DNA of 47,947 bases, taken from the NCBI GenBank assembly GCA_028282905.1, contig JANQGW010000113.1, positions 1 to 47,947 on the forward strand, given 5' to 3'. The stretch is from Sedimentisphaerales bacterium (GTDB taxonomy: Bacteria > Planctomycetota > Phycisphaerae > Sedimentisphaerales > Anaerohalosphaeraceae). Under the pieces are notes generated by a model. The model worked only from the letters and a program-made list of their open reading frames with translations, ran no database searches and was not told where the DNA came from. A program made the translations under genes and the position numbers. Numbering within the stretch: the first letter of the stretch is position 1; the number at the start of each line of letters is the position of its first letter. Below, in pieces: positions 1-7,921 of this stretch.

Positions 1-753
1 ATTCAGCGACAGCGCATTATTGGGCTGGTCACCCGCACGGTAGGTAATGGGTGTGCCGGGAGCGAGACCGAGATCGTCGGCGGCTTGAGCAGTCAGTTCG
101 CTCTGAACTGAAAAGGTCGGCACCAGCGGCGACAGTAAGACCGGGTCAATATCGTAATGCTTGAGCACCTTATCTGAGAGGCTCTTTCGCTTAAAATCCC
201 AAAAGATGCCTTCGGAAAGACCTGATATCGTAGTGTTGATTTGGCCGGACATTTTCATGGCGATAAAGTCACCCGGCAGCATCGCTTTGTGGATTTTTGT
301 GTAAATATCCGGTTCATTTTCACGTACCCAGCGGAGTTTGGAGGCGGTGAAATTGCCTGGAGAATTGAGGCAATGCGACAAACAGGTGTCCGAGCCAATA
401 TCTTCAAAAGCCTTTTGGCCGATTTCTACCGCCCTGCTGTCACACCAGATAATCGACGGCCTTAAAACCTGTTGATTCGCATCGACCAATACCAGTCCGT
501 GCATCTGGTAGGAAATGCCGATGGCTTTGATATCGGCAGGACTCACGCCGGAATCAGCCAAGACCTTTTGCGTAGCCAGCTTAACGTTTTCCCACCAGTT
601 ATTCGGATTTTGTTCGGCCCAACCGCTTTTGGGAGCTGTGATGGGCATTTCTTTTTCCGGGGATATTGCGGCAGCAACCGTGTTACCGGTCTGCGCATCC
701 AATAGCGAAGCTTTAATCGATGAGGTGCCGCAATCGTATCCTAATAGGTACAT
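1..753 (-). CDS. xylB: Xylulokinase (FGGY family), 3' end outside window
   Basis: The reverse strand reads from an ATG at 753 preceded by GGAGA and stays open to the window edge, giving about 250 residues that begin MYLLGYDCGTSSIKASLLDA. This is the FGGY sugar-kinase N-terminal ATPase fold (GYDCGTSS phosphate loop), followed by YQMHGLV and an LPGDFIAMKMSG segment typical of xylulose kinases. The family phosphorylates D-xylulose to xylulose 5-phosphate in the cytoplasm, feeding the pentose phosphate pathway. The C-terminal half lies beyond position 1. The gene is divergent from a XylR-type regulator at 853, which supports xylose over other FGGY substrates such as ribulose or rhamnulose. The family is certain; the substrate is inferred from the neighbour. 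Confidence 0.9.
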   Translation of the reverse strand, partial: MYLLGYDCGTSSIKASLLDAQTGNTVAAAISPEKEMPITAPKSGWAEQNPNNWWENVKLATQKVLADSGVSPADIKAIGISYQMHGLVLVDANQQVLRPSIIWCDSRAVEIGQKAFEDIGSDTCLSHCLNSPGNFTASKLRWVRENEPDIYTKIHKAMLPGDFIAMKMSGQINTTISGLSEGIFWDFKRKSLSDKVLKHYDIDPVLLSPLVPTFSVQSELTAQAADDLGLAPGTPITYRAGDQPNNALSLN

Positions 754-797
754 ATCATTCTCCAGTTAATTCTGATTCTATTATAGTGAAAAATTTC

Positions 798-826
798 TTG
801 TACGAAATGCCACTTTCCGTTAAAAT
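798..826 (+). promoter_or_regulatory. Candidate promoter of xylR
   Basis: TTGTAC (798-803) and TAAAAT (821-826) are separated by 17 bp and lie 26 bp before the xylR start. The -35 lies in TTCTTGTACGAA, an imperfect palindrome that could be an operator in the xylB-xylR divergent region. Found by inspection only. Confidence 0.5.
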
Positions 827-852
827 ATCACCAGTTTACGCATGAGATATCT

Positions 853-1995
853 ATGAAAAAAGTTTTGATGATTGTCGATACATCCCGGCTGACAGGTCGG
901 GATTTGCTGAGCGGCGCCGAGCGTTATATCTCCAGCTTTGCCAGGTGGGAGGTTGCTACCTTAGCACCCAATTATCTGAAAGAGGATTTTTCCCGGGAAC
1001 TGCGGGGGCTGAATCTTCGGCAGTTTGACGGTTTTTTTGTGTGCTATACAGAGAATATTTCGCCGATTCTCAAAACACGTAAGCCCAAAATTATTCACCA
1101 TACGCCTCGAGAAATGCTTGACAATACGAGCCGAATCGTGACCCACTCAGCGCATATCGGACAACAGGCGGCCAAGTACTTTCTCTCATTAGGCTTTAAG
1201 AATTTTGCCTATTGCGGATTTGAAGATATTTACTGGTCACAGCAGCGGCACCGGAGTTTCTGTGAGATGCTAATGCAGAATGGAATTGGAGCTATACAGT
1301 CTTTTGTTGATACGCCAGACAGAACCAAAAGTACTCACCAGAAAAAGCTGACGGCGTGGCTAAAGGAATTGCCGAAGCCGGTTTGTGTGTTTGCCTGCAA
1401 CGATGACCGGGCGATTTATATTCTGGAGGCCTGCAAGGCGGCCGGCATTAATATCCCTGAAGAAGTCGCGGTATTGGGCGTCGATAATGACGAGTTGGTC
1501 TGCAATCTTTCGTCACCGCCGCTGTCGAGCATGGCATTGAATTTTGAAAACGCAGGATTTCAGGCGGCCCGACACCTGGACCGTTTGATGGACGGTGAAG
1601 GCGAAAATGCAACTCTTAAAGTAGAGCCGACTGAAATTATAACGCGAAAATCTACTGATATATTTGCGGTTGAGGATAAAGAGCTTATCGCGGCGATGGT
1701 GTATATCCGAAACAACTATCACCGCCCTGTTCAAGTCGCCGATGTGGTGCGGGCGACATCCATTTCACGACGAGAACTGGAATACCGGTTTAAATCCGAA
1801 TTCAAAAAAACGATCAAAGATGAACTGAACCGGCTGCGGGTTGAGCATATCAAAAAACAATTGCTTCACAGCCGGGAACCAATTTATCACATCGCCAATC
1901 AACTTGAATTCACTGACCCCGAGCACTTTTCTCGTTATTTTACAAATCTGACAGGCATCAGCCCTTCCGCTTTTCGACGGCAACAAAGTGAATAA
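853..1995 (+). CDS. xylR: XylR-type transcriptional regulator (LacI-like sensor plus AraC HTH)
   Basis: This 380-residue protein has an N-terminal periplasmic-binding-protein-like sensor (about 1-270) without a LacI headpiece, then a C-terminal AraC/XylS double helix-turn-helix (about 275-378) that includes DPEHFSRYFTNLTGISPSAF. That domain order is the XylR architecture, in which xylose binds the sensor and activates xylose genes. The sensor includes VCVFACNDDRAIYILEACKA and VAVLGVDNDELVCNLSSPPL, both typical of this family. It is divergent from xylulokinase across about 100 bp, so it probably controls xylB. The start MKKVLMIVDTSR follows an A-rich leader with no strong Shine-Dalgarno. Confidence 0.9.
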   Translation: MKKVLMIVDTSRLTGRDLLSGAERYISSFARWEVATLAPNYLKEDFSRELRGLNLRQFDGFFVCYTENISPILKTRKPKIIHHTPREMLDNTSRIVTHSAHIGQQAAKYFLSLGFKNFAYCGFEDIYWSQQRHRSFCEMLMQNGIGAIQSFVDTPDRTKSTHQKKLTAWLKELPKPVCVFACNDDRAIYILEACKAAGINIPEEVAVLGVDNDELVCNLSSPPLSSMALNFENAGFQAARHLDRLMDGEGENATLKVEPTEIITRKSTDIFAVEDKELIAAMVYIRNNYHRPVQVADVVRATSISRRELEYRFKSEFKKTIKDELNRLRVEHIKKQLLHSREPIYHIANQLEFTDPEHFSRYFTNLTGISPSAFRRQQSE

Positions 1996-2091
1996 TTTCA
2001 CTATCTACTTTGATATGAAGCACTGATTCTTGCCAAAAACACAAAAAAAAGATATTGCTTGTGCTTTAATATGGAATTGTACGGGTAATCT

Positions 2092-2131
2092 CAAGCGAGC
2101 GCTTGCATATCCCCTACTTTTCTGGTATAAA
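2092..2131 (+). promoter_or_regulatory. Promoter with overlapping palindrome before the permease operon
   Basis: TTGCAT (2103-2108) and TATAAA (2126-2131) are spaced 17 bp. A perfect inverted repeat CAAGCG-AG-CGCTTG (2092-2105) covers the start of the -35, a good position for a repressor. The predicted start point lies only a few bases before the ATG at 2143, so the mRNA leader would be very short. Confidence 0.5.
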
Positions 2132-2142
2132 TCCGCTCTGCT

Positions 2143-2301
2143 ATGGAAAAAGACATTATTATTGGGATTATTATGGCCGCGGGTGCTTTGTCGGCGGTGA
2201 TTACAATGACGCTTCTGTCGCGGACTTCGATTGAGCGAATTGCGTCGAACGGTTGCCGGACTGCGCGCCAAACGCTGAAGGAAAAGACCAATGGCAAGTA
2301 A
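2143..2301 (+). CDS. Small single-pass membrane protein, coupled to permease
   Basis: This 52-residue ORF begins MEKDIIIGIIMAAGALSAVI. It has one hydrophobic helix (about 4-26) and a basic cytoplasmic-looking tail ending KEKTNGK. Its stop at 2299-2301 overlaps the permease start at 2291 by 11 bp, so translation is probably coupled. I know of no family for it. It could be a small regulatory or assembly partner of the transporter, or a leader ORF whose translation opens the permease start. Support comes from the overlap, the fitting promoter and the hydrophobic helix. Confidence 0.6.
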   Translation: MEKDIIIGIIMAAGALSAVITMTLLSRTSIERIASNGCRTARQTLKEKTNGK

Positions 2302-4588
2302 TCCCGAGTCTTCGTCCAATCCGACACCAGAATTGTCACGCGAGTTGTCACTGTTCCACATCACCATGATGGGACTTGGTATGATGATTGGTGCCGGTGT
2401 TTTTATTGGCATCGGAGTTTCCATCGGTGAAGCCGGTCCCGGCGGTGTGGTTCTGACGTTTGCCCTTAATGGCCTGCTGGCGATGCTAACGGCCATGAGT
2501 TTTGCCGAACTTAGCTCAGCGATCCCCCGTGCAGGCGGCGCCTATAACTTTGCCCGCATCGGTTTTGGCCGAGGCACAAGTTTTCTGGCCGGATGGATGG
2601 AATGGTTTGCCTCTACCGCGGCCGGCAGTCTCTACGCATTAACCTTTGCCGAATACACCGTTCGCTTTGCCGTCCTGATGGGATGGATTGACGGGGCCTT
2701 CAAAATCGCAGGACTGGATATCATTAAGATTGTCGCCGTCATCACCGCCCTCTTATTTATTTATATCAACTTTCGGGGCTCGTCCGAAACAGGCAAGATC
2801 GGCGCGATTATCACGATGGGTCAAATGTTGTTTGTTGTCACCATCGGTATTGTCGGGGTGATTGCTGTCGTTAGAGATCCGTCACGACTCGATAATTTTT
2901 CCACTTTTATGCCGAATGGCTGGCTGAAGCTGTTGGCAACGATGGGATTTACCTTTGTCGCTTTTGAAGGTTTTGAAGTAATCGCTCAGGCCGGCGATGA
3001 GGCGATTGAACCACGCCGAAATCTGCCTAAGGCCATGATCTATTCGGTCTGTATCGTGACATTAATCTATATTCTTGTTTCCTTTGCAACGGTTGTTTCA
3101 GTGAAGGTCGGCACTCAAGGGGTCGATGATGTTGCGTGGAGATGGATTGGTAGTTTTGGTAAAACAGGTTTTGGAGCCGCAGTGTCACGCCTGATGCCTT
3201 ATAAGAATATCGGCAACTTTGTCCTGACGCTGGCGGTGATTTTCTCGTCCACGTCGGCCCTGAATGCAACCATCTACTCGGCAACACGCGCCTCCTATGC
3301 GTTGGGTCGGGACAGTATGCTGCCAAAGTTTTTTGCCTTAATTCACAAAACTACCAATACTCCTTACGGGGCACTGATCGCCACCAGCGCGATTGTTTTG
3401 TTTATTACCACGATGCTGCCAACAGAAGATGTCGCCTCCAGCGCCAGCATTATGTTCATGTTTCTGTTTTTCATGGTGAATCTCTGTGTGATTAAAATTC
3501 GCCGGTCGATGGCGGATGAACTGACGTATGGTTTTCTGATGCCGCTGTTTCCGCTGTTCCCGATATTGGCGATTATCTGCCAGATTATTTTAGCTGTCTG
3601 GCTGGTCCATATGAGTTTGATTGCATGGATTGTCGCCCCCATCTGGATTCTGTCCGGTGTGGGTATTTACTGGGCCTATTCTCGTTCACGGGCCACGACG
3701 ACCGAGGATGAGATTCTGGTGCTGGAAGAGCAAAGACACCATGCAGAGCCGGTTGAGGGTAAGTATCCGATTATGGTGGCCGTGGCGAATCCTGATAACG
3801 CCGGGCAGTTGATCCAAAGCACGTATCGGCTGTGCGGAGCCAAGGATGCACACCTGGAACTAATTCACATGGTACAGGTGCCCGATCAGGTCTCGCTGCA
3901 TGATGCGGAAAAATACACGCACACCGGCAAGGAAGGCCTGTTTGAAGTGATGCTGTCGCTGTCGTTGCATTTTCCGATCAGCACGACGATTCGCTATTGC
4001 CGGAATGTCGCCCGCGGGATAGTCTCTGCGATTCGTGAGAAAAAGACCAAAATGCTGGTACTCGGCTGGCACGGTGAGAAACACCATACCATCTTTAATC
4101 TGGGATCAAAGATTGACCCGATTATTGAACAGTCGCCCTGCAATGTCGTCGTTCTGAAAGACTGCGGCGGCAATAAGACCTTCAAAAAAGCCCTGGTTCC
4201 GATTGCCGGCGGCCCGAACGGTGCATTGGCTCTGGAGATTGCTTCGATTCTGACACGTCATGACGAGGGTACGGTGACGGCGTTGAGTGTGGATACCGGC
4301 CGCGGCAGTGTTAACTTTGAGCAATTCCTGGATACGAACGGGAAAAAGTTTGATATCGACCGTAAAACCCTCAAAACAAAAACTGTGCAGGCCAAGTCGG
4401 TTGTCAAGGCCATTTTAAAAGAGGCCAAAGACTACGACCTGGTCGTGCTGGGCACAACGGAAAAACCGATTCTGGCACAAATGGGACGCATGTCACTGCC
4501 GGAAAAGATTGCCTGCCGGACTCCCAAACCGGTCGTCATGGTCAAAAGCGATGCCGGTGTCCGCTCATGGATACGAAAATGGGTGTAA
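2291..4588 (+). CDS. APC-family amino-acid permease fused to two universal stress (UspA) domains
   Basis: The protein has 765 residues. Residues about 15-460 form an APC-superfamily transporter with the helix-1 signature GLGMMIGAGVFIGIG and the segment ELSSAIPRAGGAYNFARIGF, followed by many membrane helices. Two UspA-like cytoplasmic domains follow, one from about 493 (PIMVAVANPDNAGQLI) and one from about 632 (KALVPIAGGPNGALALEIAS). The second ends with LVVLGTTEKP and a PVVMVKS strand. Such fusions are known for cation/amino-acid transporters, and the Usp part probably senses nucleotide or stress state to adjust transport. The substrate cannot be read from sequence. The start follows GAAGGAAAAG and overlaps the small upstream ORF. 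Confidence 0.9.
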   Translation: MASNPESSSNPTPELSRELSLFHITMMGLGMMIGAGVFIGIGVSIGEAGPGGVVLTFALNGLLAMLTAMSFAELSSAIPRAGGAYNFARIGFGRGTSFLAGWMEWFASTAAGSLYALTFAEYTVRFAVLMGWIDGAFKIAGLDIIKIVAVITALLFIYINFRGSSETGKIGAIITMGQMLFVVTIGIVGVIAVVRDPSRLDNFSTFMPNGWLKLLATMGFTFVAFEGFEVIAQAGDEAIEPRRNLPKAMIYSVCIVTLIYILVSFATVVSVKVGTQGVDDVAWRWIGSFGKTGFGAAVSRLMPYKNIGNFVLTLAVIFSSTSALNATIYSATRASYALGRDSMLPKFFALIHKTTNTPYGALIATSAIVLFITTMLPTEDVASSASIMFMFLFFMVNLCVIKIRRSMADELTYGFLMPLFPLFPILAIICQIILAVWLVHMSLIAWIVAPIWILSGVGIYWAYSRSRATTTEDEILVLEEQRHHAEPVEGKYPIMVAVANPDNAGQLIQSTYRLCGAKDAHLELIHMVQVPDQVSLHDAEKYTHTGKEGLFEVMLSLSLHFPISTTIRYCRNVARGIVSAIREKKTKMLVLGWHGEKHHTIFNLGSKIDPIIEQSPCNVVVLKDCGGNKTFKKALVPIAGGPNGALALEIASILTRHDEGTVTALSVDTGRGSVNFEQFLDTNGKKFDIDRKTLKTKTVQAKSVVKAILKEAKDYDLVVLGTTEKPILAQMGRMSLPEKIACRTPKPVVMVKSDAGVRSWIRKWV

Positions 4589-4696
4589 GCCTCACAGAGG
4601 CGATTGTCAGGCGGGTGAGCAATCGGCAGGACTGCAGTTTCCCTTATTTACCCAACTGCGAGGGAAGTGCGGACAGTCATAACATGCAAATAGTAG

Positions 4697-4858
4697 TTAA
4701 TCTTTCTGTTCCGGCTGCGTCTTTGACTCTTTCAATTTCATAGACTGACTACAGCAGACGATGTTACATGTACATGTTGAGTCACAGTCCCTGGTGACCT
4801 TCAGTTCGACGCCGCACTGATCGCAATACAATATCTGATCAACCTTTACAGATTCCAT
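4697..4858 (-). CDS. Cysteine-rich 53-residue putative metal-binding protein
   Basis: The ORF begins MESVKVDQILYCDQCG directly after the strong Shine-Dalgarno GGAGGTCC. It holds CxxC at 12-15 and then a dense cysteine cluster CDSTCTCNIVCC (25-36), so seven cysteines in 53 residues. That pattern fits a small zinc-ribbon or iron-binding protein of the kind often left unannotated. The tail is charged and probably disordered. No partner is evident; it lies between the permease and an NTF2-like lipoprotein, both of which could be independently transcribed. No specific function is assigned. Confidence 0.7.
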   Translation of the reverse strand: MESVKVDQILYCDQCGVELKVTRDCDSTCTCNIVCCSQSMKLKESKTQPEQKD

Positions 4859-4985
4859 AATGGACCTCCGTATAATATAAAGATACAGTTTTCTCCGTTC
4901 AGGTTTAAATATTGTACCAAAATCTATGCAAGTTTACAATAGCGACATAGGAAATATGAACATCCATAAACAAGCTCGGATTTCT

Positions 4986-5459
4986 CTATTCCTGAACAGG
5001 CGATAAGGTGTTGGCATCACGAAAAATTTGCCAGCGACCATCACGTTTATGCAAAATTGAAAGTGATGAACCTGCCATTTTTGTAGCCGAGTTTCCATTT
5101 TTGGGAGTCATGACCAAGCTTGTCTCTGTCCAAAGATAAGCATAGTCGCCAAACAACTTCAACTCTCGAATTTTGCTGTTGATATCAAACGTAAAGGGAG
5201 ATTCTTCAGGTGATACTCCTGCAGCCGCCTGAGCAAAAGAGGCCTTATCCATTTCACTGGCTCCAGGCACAAAAAACAGGGCATCATCAGCAATGCAATG
5301 GTAAGCCAAGTCAAGGTTTCCTTCAGTCGTCGCCGTTAGCCAGCTGTCAAATAAATCTCGAATTTCCTGCTCATCACTATTCAGTTGACCTCCAGATTCT
5401 AAAGCGCAACCAGCAACAGAAAACAAAAATCCCAATAATACAATACGGACTAACATCAC
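4986..5459 (-). CDS. NTF2/SnoaL-like (DUF4440-type) lipoprotein
   Basis: This 157-residue protein has a lipoprotein signal peptide with lipobox SVAGC (lipidated Cys18). The mature part starts with EQEIRDLFDSWLTATTEGNL and has the cone-shaped NTF2-like sequence pattern: a helix with D-W, then DDALFFVPG, then strands ending RDGRWQIFRDANTLSP, as in DUF4440/SgcJ proteins. Members bind small ligands or have unknown catalytic roles. The lipidation signal suggests anchoring to a membrane facing the periplasm. The start MMLVRIVLLGF precedes the lipobox properly. The gene appears monocistronic. Confidence 0.8.
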   Translation of the reverse strand: MMLVRIVLLGFLFSVAGCALESGGQLNSDEQEIRDLFDSWLTATTEGNLDLAYHCIADDALFFVPGASEMDKASFAQAAAGVSPEESPFTFDINSKIRELKLFGDYAYLWTETSLVMTPKNGNSATKMAGSSLSILHKRDGRWQIFRDANTLSPVQE

Positions 5460-5720
5460 TCACCTGGTTTAACCTGTCATTTCCATCCAGCAGGACGGGA
5501 AAATTAACTTTTTCGCACAACTTTTATGATTTTAAGAAAATCTATGTGAACTTTCAAGATGAAGTTTTTTACATCTTATCTATCAGTTAAAGAATTTCTA
5601 TTTGCTTGACTGATAAAAGGCACATTCCCCTGATTTCAACGATCCTCCCACTCACATACAACTCACTTGTAAATAATAAGGAACACATCTGACTCTTTTG
5701 AGGGGTAATTTAATGCAGTG

Positions 5721-5764
5721 ATTAAAAAGAAAAAGTCTTGTAGGAATTGTTCCTACAAGACTTT
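5721..5764 (-). terminator. Rho-independent terminator, probably the native tRNA-Lys terminator
   Basis: A perfect 15-bp inverted repeat (5732-5746 with 5750-5764, 3-nt loop) is followed on the minus strand by a T-rich run TTTTTCTTTTT (5731-5721). It begins 8 bp downstream of the tRNA 3'-end repeat at 5772 and in the same orientation as the tRNA at 13426-13498, so it looks like the tRNA terminator left at the far side of the inserted island. Confidence 0.85.
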
Positions 5765-5771
5765 GAATTAG

Positions 5772-5784
5772 TGGGCGATGAGGG
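5772..5784. other. Left attachment repeat of island 1
   Basis: This is a 13-bp copy of the tRNA-Lys 3' end. Sequence to its left, including the terminator at 5721-5764, is taken as host; sequence to its right is the island. Confidence 0.85.
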
Positions 5785-5878
5785 CCTCGAACTTTTCCGC
5801 ATAACAACTGAGTTTATAAGCACTTACGAGAAACACCCAAATTAAAGGTGGCCTGGATCGTGGCCTGATTGTATTCAA

Positions 5879-5989
5879 ATGGCTGATTTAGCCACCCTAT
5901 TGGTGAAAATTATCGACAGGTGGGATTCTCTACCGGAGCATATCAAAGGGTTAATTGTTGCATTAGTTGAAACTCATATATGCTGTTGA
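5879..5989 (+). CDS. 36-residue ORF at island left end, reads like an integrase tail
   Basis: The ORF MADLATLLVKIIDRWDSLPE continues for 16 more residues and looks coding, with amphipathic helices. From memory, the pattern WDSLPEHIKGLIVALV resembles the extreme C-terminus of some planctomycete integrases. In the circular form it would lie just downstream of int and in the same frame, separated from it by one TAA. An 8-bp hairpin ATATGCTG/CAGCATAT (5978-5999) overlaps its end and is followed by a T run, perhaps a terminator. There is no clear Shine-Dalgarno, so it could be a decayed int 3' extension. Confidence 0.3.
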   Translation: MADLATLLVKIIDRWDSLPEHIKGLIVALVETHICC

Positions 5990-6126
5990 GGCAGCATATG
6001 AAGAGTCATTTTTTAGATTTTGATTTCTCTCCTTATCCCTCATATCATCGCTAATTATTTTAAATATATCGTATATTTATTGGTATTCAAATTGAACCAC
6101 AAAAAAACACAAGTGTCTTCCAAGTA

Positions 6127-6251
6127 AAAAGTTATGTTTAAAAAAGCATGTCGTATATTTTAACATCTTTGATACCCATAAAAACTCGTAGAAAATTGAC
6201 GATACAAACAGCAATTTTGCTCGTTCCCCCAAAGCCTCCTCAGAAGCTAAG
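6127..6251. repeat. Imperfect direct repeat, copy 1
   Basis: About 125 bp matching 6356-6484 imperfectly. Shared blocks are AAAAAGTTATG, TTTGATACCCATAAAA, GTAGAAAATTGA and GATACAAACAGCA, then AAAGCCTC and TCAGAAGCTAA. The surrounding 5990-6472 stretch is AT-rich and holds no convincing gene. Confidence 0.75.
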
Positions 6252-6355
6252 TGTATGTTTTATCCTTCAATTTAGCACCGAATATTTTTTTAATCTATTA
6301 CCCATTTATTACCCATCTATTTGGGACCACAGAATGACATAAATTCCTTTCAGGA

Positions 6356-6484
6356 AAAAAGTTATGCACAAAATTGCATGTTACCTATTTTAATCCTTTT
6401 GATACCCATAAAAACATGTAGAAAATTGATGATACAAACAGCATTTTACACCGCCGTTTACACAAAGCCTCTTCAGAAGCTAAA
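6356..6484. repeat. Imperfect direct repeat, copy 2
   Basis: The second copy of the 6127-6251 repeat. It includes the stop codon and last few codons of the minus-strand gene ending at 6473, so copy 1 probably arose by tandem duplication of that gene's 3' end and downstream region. Confidence 0.75.
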
Positions 6485-6982
6485 CATTGTATCAGGAAGG
6501 TCATTAGGTGTATGTCTGAATTTCAATCTTGTACTGATTCTCTGAGAGGCCTTCAGTTTGCCTTTGATACAGTCGTGAAGATTGTATGCATCGCAAATCT
6601 CACCAGTATTGACACTATGAATGCGGAGCGGCATGGCCATATCATCTTCTTTGTCAGGCCCCAAGCCTTTTCCGCTAATACGCCGTGCCCAATGGCGGAG
6701 ATATGTTTTGGTAACATCATTCAGTTCCCCCAGAGTGATTGACCAGTACAGATTCGGGTATCGCCTGAGCCGTATCCAACCTTTTTTCACAAGAGCAATG
6801 ATGATCTCTTCTCTGGCCTGCTTTTCTGAGCCAATCGGCTCATTATGTTTTCGGTATATGGCCTCAATCTTCCCTCTTGAGAATCCAAACTTGGCGGGAT
6901 GCCTGATAACCGTATTGATATGATTGACATTGACTGGAACAATGTACCCATCAGGATGTATCCAAAAAGCCGGTGTGCTCAT
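6473..6982 (-). CDS. Phage/island-type protein of unknown function
   Basis: This 169-residue protein begins MSTPAFWIHPDGYIVPVNVN. It includes HPAKFGFSRGKIEAIYRKHN and the later stretch ARREEII-like REEIIIALVKKGWIRLRRY. From memory this pattern (FGL/FGF..IEAIYKKHGE, then AREEII..GWIRIR) recurs in phage and island proteins of unknown function. The start overlaps the sigma-factor stop by four bases (ATGA, 6979-6982), so it is the last gene of a four-gene operon starting at 9012. Its stop lies inside a duplicated segment. I assign no function. Confidence 0.75.
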   Translation of the reverse strand: MSTPAFWIHPDGYIVPVNVNHINTVIRHPAKFGFSRGKIEAIYRKHNEPIGSEKQAREEIIIALVKKGWIRLRRYPNLYWSITLGELNDVTKTYLRHWARRISGKGLGPDKEDDMAMPLRIHSVNTGEICDAYNLHDCIKGKLKASQRISTRLKFRHTPNDLPDTMFSF

Positions 6983-7671
6983 TCTCCGAAAATGCTCCGC
7001 TTTATTGTTCGTAACTCTTCTGTAAATTCCTCGACCTTCTTAAGAATATATGGATGGCATTTCGATGTCGGCGTGGCCTCTCCGCACTCCCACAATTCCT
7101 GAAAATAGCCTATATACCACTCATACTGGTGGCCAAGAACATTGTATTTTGCAAGCAATTCACGAAGCCGGGGAAGACCATACTGGATTACCCATTGAGG
7201 TACCGCACAGCAGTTTGGTCGCATTCCCTGAATAGGACCAATAGACCGATGTGTCAAGCCGGGATATTCAGTTTCCGTTACTTGATGCTTATTCTTCTTG
7301 CTATTCGTTTCATGTTGCTTGTGTAATTGATGGGCATGGGCACGAATCAAGCGGGGTATCCTCTCCATACTGCGAAGTTCATCGAGGATACTGCTGCGGA
7401 TTCGTGGCACAGCAAACCTCTCGAAAGTAATGTCATCGTCTGGGTCGAAAGTTTCAACAGAGTCTATCAGTCCGAAAAGCCCCGCTTGAACAAGGTCATC
7501 CAATGTAACTGAATGGCCGGGGACAGCTTTTTCGGAAAAGAGTACAAACACACGGTCGGCAGTGTATTTCACCAGATACAAATAATGCTCCATAAGAACA
7601 TTTCGACAATGCTCATCGCCAGAATCCTGATACTCATGCCAAAGCCATTTGATATATTGGTCCTGATTCAT
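6979..7671 (-). CDS. FliA/WhiG-type sigma factor lacking a recognisable region 4
   Basis: The protein has 230 residues. Residues about 25-115 match sigma-70 region 2 and the start of region 3 of the FliA/SigB class: LDDLVQAGLFGLIDSVETFD for core binding, FERFAVPRIRSSILDELRS for -10 recognition, then IPRLIRAHAHQLHK. A normal member would continue through region 3 into a region 4 helix-turn-helix that reads the -35. Here the C-terminal 90 residues instead hold LPRLRELLAKYNVLG and a charged helix ending LRTIKRSIFGE, with no HTH I can see. It may act at -10-driven promoters, need a partner protein, or be an anti-host sigma decoy. It is coupled to the genes on both sides. Confidence 0.85.
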   Translation of the reverse strand: MNQDQYIKWLWHEYQDSGDEHCRNVLMEHYLYLVKYTADRVFVLFSEKAVPGHSVTLDDLVQAGLFGLIDSVETFDPDDDITFERFAVPRIRSSILDELRSMERIPRLIRAHAHQLHKQHETNSKKNKHQVTETEYPGLTHRSIGPIQGMRPNCCAVPQWVIQYGLPRLRELLAKYNVLGHQYEWYIGYFQELWECGEATPTSKCHPYILKKVEEFTEELRTIKRSIFGE

Positions 7672-7675
7672 GTTT

Positions 7676-7921
7676 TCAATCCGACTTGTTTTGGAATGTA
7701 ATGAGTAAACCTGTCATCAAAGCTAATACAATAATCCACTGTGTTAATAATCGGGTAAAGTCTATGACTGTAAGTGAACGAACATTAGGCACTATAAAAT
7801 CATAGCCTCGAAATGCCTTGCTACTCTCCAACTGTACCATCATAGGCGGAAAAATTCCCATCAGAACGATGGCTATTATCCCTGCCCATACTACAAATAA
7901 CTGCTTTTTATTCATTTTCAT
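7676..7921 (-). CDS. Small two-helix membrane protein
   Basis: This 81-residue protein begins MKMNKKQLFVVWAGIIAIVL. It has two hydrophobic helices (about 8-28 and 58-76) around a short extracytoplasmic loop with DFIVPNVRSL. The start at 7921 overlaps the stop of the PEP-CTERM gene (ATGA), and its own stop is 4 bp before the sigma-factor start, so it is the second gene of the operon. Its position before a sigma factor would fit a membrane anchor or anti-sigma-like partner, but no anti-sigma motif is visible. Confidence 0.75.
   Translation of the reverse strand: MKMNKKQLFVVWAGIIAIVLMGIFPPMMVQLESSKAFRGYDFIVPNVRSLTVIDFTRLLTQWIIVLALMTGLLITFQNKSD

Noticed and set aside
2005..2496. 163-residue minus-strand ORF over the permease start
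   Set aside because: Shadow ORF across the promoter and the permease 5' end, low-complexity proline-rich translation.
5210..5590. 126-residue plus-strand ORF opposite the NTF2 lipoprotein
   Set aside because: Antisense to a gene with clear lipobox and fold; composition not coding-like.
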